A DNA stretch of 64,000 nt from the NCBI GenBank assembly GCA_045565995.1, contig JBJLEF010000001.1, forward strand, positions 1,364,001 to 1,428,000. Direction: 5' to 3'. Both the position numbers and the translations under genes were made by a program. How positions within the stretch are numbered: the stretch's first letter is position 1; each line of letters starts with the position of its first letter. Positions 61,425 to 64,000 of the stretch are shown in pieces. The notes under the pieces were generated by a model. The model saw only the letters and a list, made by a program, of their open reading frames with translations, searched no databases and was not told the origin of the DNA. This stretch comes from UBA721 sp002705165 (GTDB lineage: Bacteria > Planctomycetota > Planctomycetia > Pirellulales > Pirellulaceae).

Positions 61425-64000
61425 CTATTCATCTGATACAGTCGTACCCGTTCGGAACGACTTAAATCGCTGTTGAAGATGAGGTGGCAACCCGGATAAT
61501 GCGCCCCCTCCGGACACTCCCTTGACGTCTCTACGGTTCGTTTTTACCTGTCGAGCCTTCGTTTGAGAAGAAGGGCGTAGTCCAAGAGACTTCAGAGTAT
61601 CATTGAGTGTTTGTTTACCGGTCTGAGTCTCATCCTGTTTTAGTTGCTCATATCGCGAAACCATTTCGCGAAGTTGCTCAGGTGTGATTCCCAGATCCTC
61701 AAGTAATTCATTACTTGGATTGTCCTGGTGATCGCGAAGATATTTTAGCGCCAAATCGGTGGCTTTACGGGCGTAGTCAAGTCGGGCCTGCTCCGTGTCA
61801 CGTACTTCTTCAGGTAAGCCTAATTCATCAGTTGGATTCGCATCTTGTTGACCTGTTCCCGACTGAGGATTTGCTTGCGAGCCGGCACTGCCTTCAGTGT
61901 CTCCGGGTGCACTCATACTATCTTCGCTACCAGCAGTCTCCGAAGTGTTTTGCCCATTCGGCTCCGTGCTGTCACTGCTGCTCGAATCACTCATTTGTGG
62001 GCCATCGCTTTGTCCCATGGTATCGCTACCACCATCGTCCTCGACTTGTTCACCCTCGGCTCCAGCGTTTCCAGCACGGGGAGTTTTCATCGGATCCTTG
62101 GTGGCCATTCCTTCAGCATTAGGATCCGTAGCATTTCCCTTGTCCTGAGATGCTGGATTGGAAGGATCTCCGGTGTTGGGCGTTGTTGAGTCCTTTTGGG
62201 TATTGGCTTGTCCGTTCCCGTCTTCTGCAGAGGGCTGATCTTCAGTGCGGTTCCCGGAATTCTCTTTGGGGCTTTGGTTATTGACGCCGTCATTATTCCC
62301 CATCATCGGCTCTTGTTCGGAACTTCCATTCTCCATCGGCTGGGTTTTCGATTGGTTGTCTCGTAGCCGATCCAGTAGTTTTTCAAAGATGTCTCCATCG
62401 TGCTGGTCATCTGGCTTTGAGCTTCCTTCGTTGTCTGGATTGTTATTGGTGTTGCCGTCGTCCCCAGATTCGCCGGTAGGACTTCCGTTTACGGAGTCGC
62501 TATTATCCTGATTTTCACCAGCCCCACTTTCTTCGGATGCCTGGCCCATGTTGTTTTCGGTTTGATTTACCTCAGAGTTATTTGTTGATGCACTTCCTTC
62601 ACCACCGGCCTGGGACTCCATGTCATTTGCGTCATCCGTATTCTCACTATCAGCCATGCCATCTTCTGAATTACTTTCAGTAGGATTTCCTGGCTTCCCA
62701 CCTTCGTTGGCTGGAGCGTTTTCACCGGTACTATTGTTGGGATCCTCCGAGGTTTCTCCTTGTCCACCAGTGCCATTGTTTTCTGTGCCAGCATCACCAT
62801 CTTCTTCCGTTTTTTCACTTGCTCCACCGGTCATCCCTTCGCCGGATTCACTCCCTTCACCACTGTCAGGAGACGCACCCTCTTCCGGTGTTTCCTCAGG
62901 GGGCCCGTCTTCCATCTTGTCGGACGGAGAATCAGGCATGTCAGGCTGCGCTGCCATGTCATCAGGAGCTTCCATGTCTGTTGATTCAACAGGGTCCGTA
63001 AGGTGGATAATGAGGAGCTCGCTCTGAGCGCGATTCGGTTGTGGATTGGAAGAGGTTTTTCGATTGTCGGCCGCCTCACCGTAGACAGTGACCCGTGTGC
63101 CGGCCTTAAGATTATGTTTGGCGGGCGTAAAAATTGTCGAAAACTCACGTTGCTCTTTGTTTTGTTGGTTGGGTTTTAGGAGCTCAACGCGAATGTCGTC
63201 ATGATGCTGCCCGGCCACCACCATGCAGACAGAAGATAACTGGTAATCGGGATCATGAGCTGTCCAAGCCAATTGGACCGATTGATTGACTGGAAGGTTC
63301 AGGGGGCCCTGTCTCAATTCCCGACGTGCAGGTTTTGTAAACTCGATGACTGGCATCAGATCCGTAAGTGTCGTAATCGAATGTTCAATTGTTTCGGGAT
63401 TTGTTTCTCCTGCTTTACTTCGAAAGAAAACCTGATATCCCAAATAGGCAGGGATTTGATTGGCATTCACTCGAAGTTCAAAGATTGTTTCGCATGTTCG
63501 GTCATCCTGAAGGGTCATCGTTCGTTTTTCAGCACTTCCGGAATCGGTTGTTAATTCAATCCATGCTGAATCGATATCGGCGTTCGCTAACGCCGTGACT
63601 TTGATGGTCGTTCCCTCAATAGCTTCGACGTTGAACTGACGGGAGTTTAAAACATTTGGTAAGTCGGTATAGACTGGAAATTCGTATTCGACCTGTGTTA
63701 CCCTTATGGCCGCGGCTGGTTTCACGGTGACATAATATTGTTTGCTAATCGCAGTACGTCCCTCGGGATGTCCGGCCTCAATCCAGTATGTGAAGCTGCG
63801 TTGAATTCCGAGTGGTTCTTGATTCAGAAGCAATTGATACTGATTGTTCTCTAACTCCATTATTTGTTTTTGCTCTCCGGTACTCCCGTCTGTCGAGTCG
63901 GTGACTAAATAGACAGGTGTGTCATTGTCAGCACCACTGATCACTGCCGTGATTTGAAGCGTGGAGCCGTAATGGATAGTCGCAGCACCCGGCTGGACTG
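61425..64000 (-). CDS. Large acidic low-complexity membrane-associated protein (partial, lacks the N-terminus)
   Basis: The last 858 codons of a gene that starts beyond the right edge; the frame stays open to position 64000. The visible part begins with beta-rich, Ig-like segments (about residues 20-330; FTYWIEAGHPEGRTAISKQY, PVIEFTKPARRELRQGPLNL), as in planctomycete DUF4175-like proteins. Next comes a long low-complexity region of about 340 residues, rich in Gly, Ser, Asn, Asp, Glu and Gln (GEGSESGEGMTGGASEKTEE), with almost no hydrophobic residues. The tail has a conserved-looking helical stretch (ARLDYARKATDLALKYLRDH... GITPEQLREMVSRYEQLKQD) and a basic end. The role is unknown; such genes often lie beside MoxR ATPase and VWA-domain genes, which would be outside this window. 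nadB lies 128 bases downstream. Confidence 0.75.
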   Translation of the reverse strand, partial: VQPGAATIHYGSTLQITAVISGADNDTPVYLVTDSTDGSTGEQKQIMELENNQYQLLLNQEPLGIQRSFTYWIEAGHPEGRTAISKQYYVTVKPAAAIRVTQVEYEFPVYTDLPNVLNSRQFNVEAIEGTTIKVTALANADIDSAWIELTTDSGSAEKRTMTLQDDRTCETIFELRVNANQIPAYLGYQVFFRSKAGETNPETIEHSITTLTDLMPVIEFTKPARRELRQGPLNLPVNQSVQLAWTAHDPDYQLSSVCMVVAGQHHDDIRVELLKPNQQNKEQREFSTIFTPAKHNLKAGTRVTVYGEAADNRKTSSNPQPNRAQSELLIIHLTDPVESTDMEAPDDMAAQPDMPDSPSDKMEDGPPEETPEEGASPDSGEGSESGEGMTGGASEKTEEDGDAGTENNGTGGQGETSEDPNNSTGENAPANEGGKPGNPTESNSEDGMADSENTDDANDMESQAGGEGSASTNNSEVNQTENNMGQASEESGAGENQDNSDSVNGSPTGESGDDGNTNNNPDNEGSSKPDDQHDGDIFEKLLDRLRDNQSKTQPMENGSSEQEPMMGNNDGVNNQSPKENSGNRTEDQPSAEDGNGQANTQKDSTTPNTGDPSNPASQDKGNATDPNAEGMATKDPMKTPRAGNAGAEGEQVEDDGGSDTMGQSDGPQMSDSSSSDSTEPNGQNTSETAGSEDSMSAPGDTEGSAGSQANPQSGTGQQDANPTDELGLPEEVRDTEQARLDYARKATDLALKYLRDHQDNPSNELLEDLGITPEQLREMVSRYEQLKQDETQTGKQTLNDTLKSLGLRPSSQTKARQVKTNRRDVKGVSGGGALSGLPPHLQQRFKSFRTGTTVSDE

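Noticed and set aside
61715..63148. Several Ser/Pro-rich frames opposite to, or shifted from, the acidic protein gene
   Set aside because: They arise from the low-complexity codons of the real gene on the minus strand; none has a start signal or a family resemblance.

Overview
The window looks like a stretch of ordinary chromosome from a member of the Planctomycetota. This is an inference from gene content, not from a marker gene; there is no rRNA or tRNA here. The pointers are a diderm envelope toolkit (lpxB, waaA, mlaE/mlaF), an oversized SecA, a GldA / fused GldF-GldG / DUF4340 export cluster, a eukaryote-like UDPGP nucleotidyltransferase, secreted PQQ-propeller and GH43-like proteins, a lysine-rich histone-H1-like protein, and a complete Na+-translocating NQR operon with its maturation genes. 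Base composition is moderate and even. I see no transposase, integrase, phage gene, CRISPR array or toxin/defence island.

Layout. 1-4.7 kb (minus strand): the 5' end of an mlaF-type ATPase gene, mlaE, clpC and a small TM/TPR protein. 5-11.6 kb: thiE (ThiD2-ThiE fusion), a CYTH protein, an MFS carrier and a BASS carrier on the minus strand, lpxB, and a site-2-type M50 protease with an EF-hand insert. 11.6-12.3 kb: a repetitive lysine-rich DNA-binding-type protein preceded by two copies of a perfect palindrome and followed by a strong bidirectional terminator. 12.4-21.2 kb (minus strand): mrp, then the respiratory operon nqrA-B-C-D-E-F-apbE-nqrM, headed by a perfect CRP/FNR-type operator. 21.6-25.1 kb: a secreted Tyr-rich protein, an M20 peptidase, an MBL hydrolase and a YeeZ-like SDR. 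25.4-35.1 kb: a two-domain HtrA-like protein, ruvX, an esterase, manC, a UAP1-like transferase, two membrane proteins (one only 37 aa), metK and waaA. 35.2-44.5 kb: secA, a GH43-like protein, a PhnP-like MBL protein, an S41 protease and a YheT-like hydrolase. 44.5-51 kb: a fused 5-oxoprolinase, a PQQ propeller protein and an MFS carrier. 51.1-59.6 kb (minus strand): the ABC ATPase, GldF-GldG fusion, DUF4340, PaaK-like ligase, class V aminotransferase and DUF971 genes in one tightly spaced run. 59.7-64 kb: nadB and the 3' part of a very acidic low-complexity protein.

How the genes fit together. The envelope theme dominates: lipid A and Kdo (lpxB, waaA), lipid trafficking (mla), nucleotide sugars (manC, UAP1-like), Sec export (secA), periplasmic and membrane proteolysis (HtrA-like, S41, M50) and cytoplasmic Clp proteolysis. 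The NQR operon supplies a sodium gradient that the BASS carrier could use. No clearly new multi-gene system stands out. The most unusual items are a SecA with a small beta-barrel-like insert and a repeated helical expansion, an M50 protease with an EF-hand insert, an HtrA protein whose second protease domain has lost its catalytic residues, and several perfect palindromes in promoter regions, above all the CRP-type site in front of nqrA.
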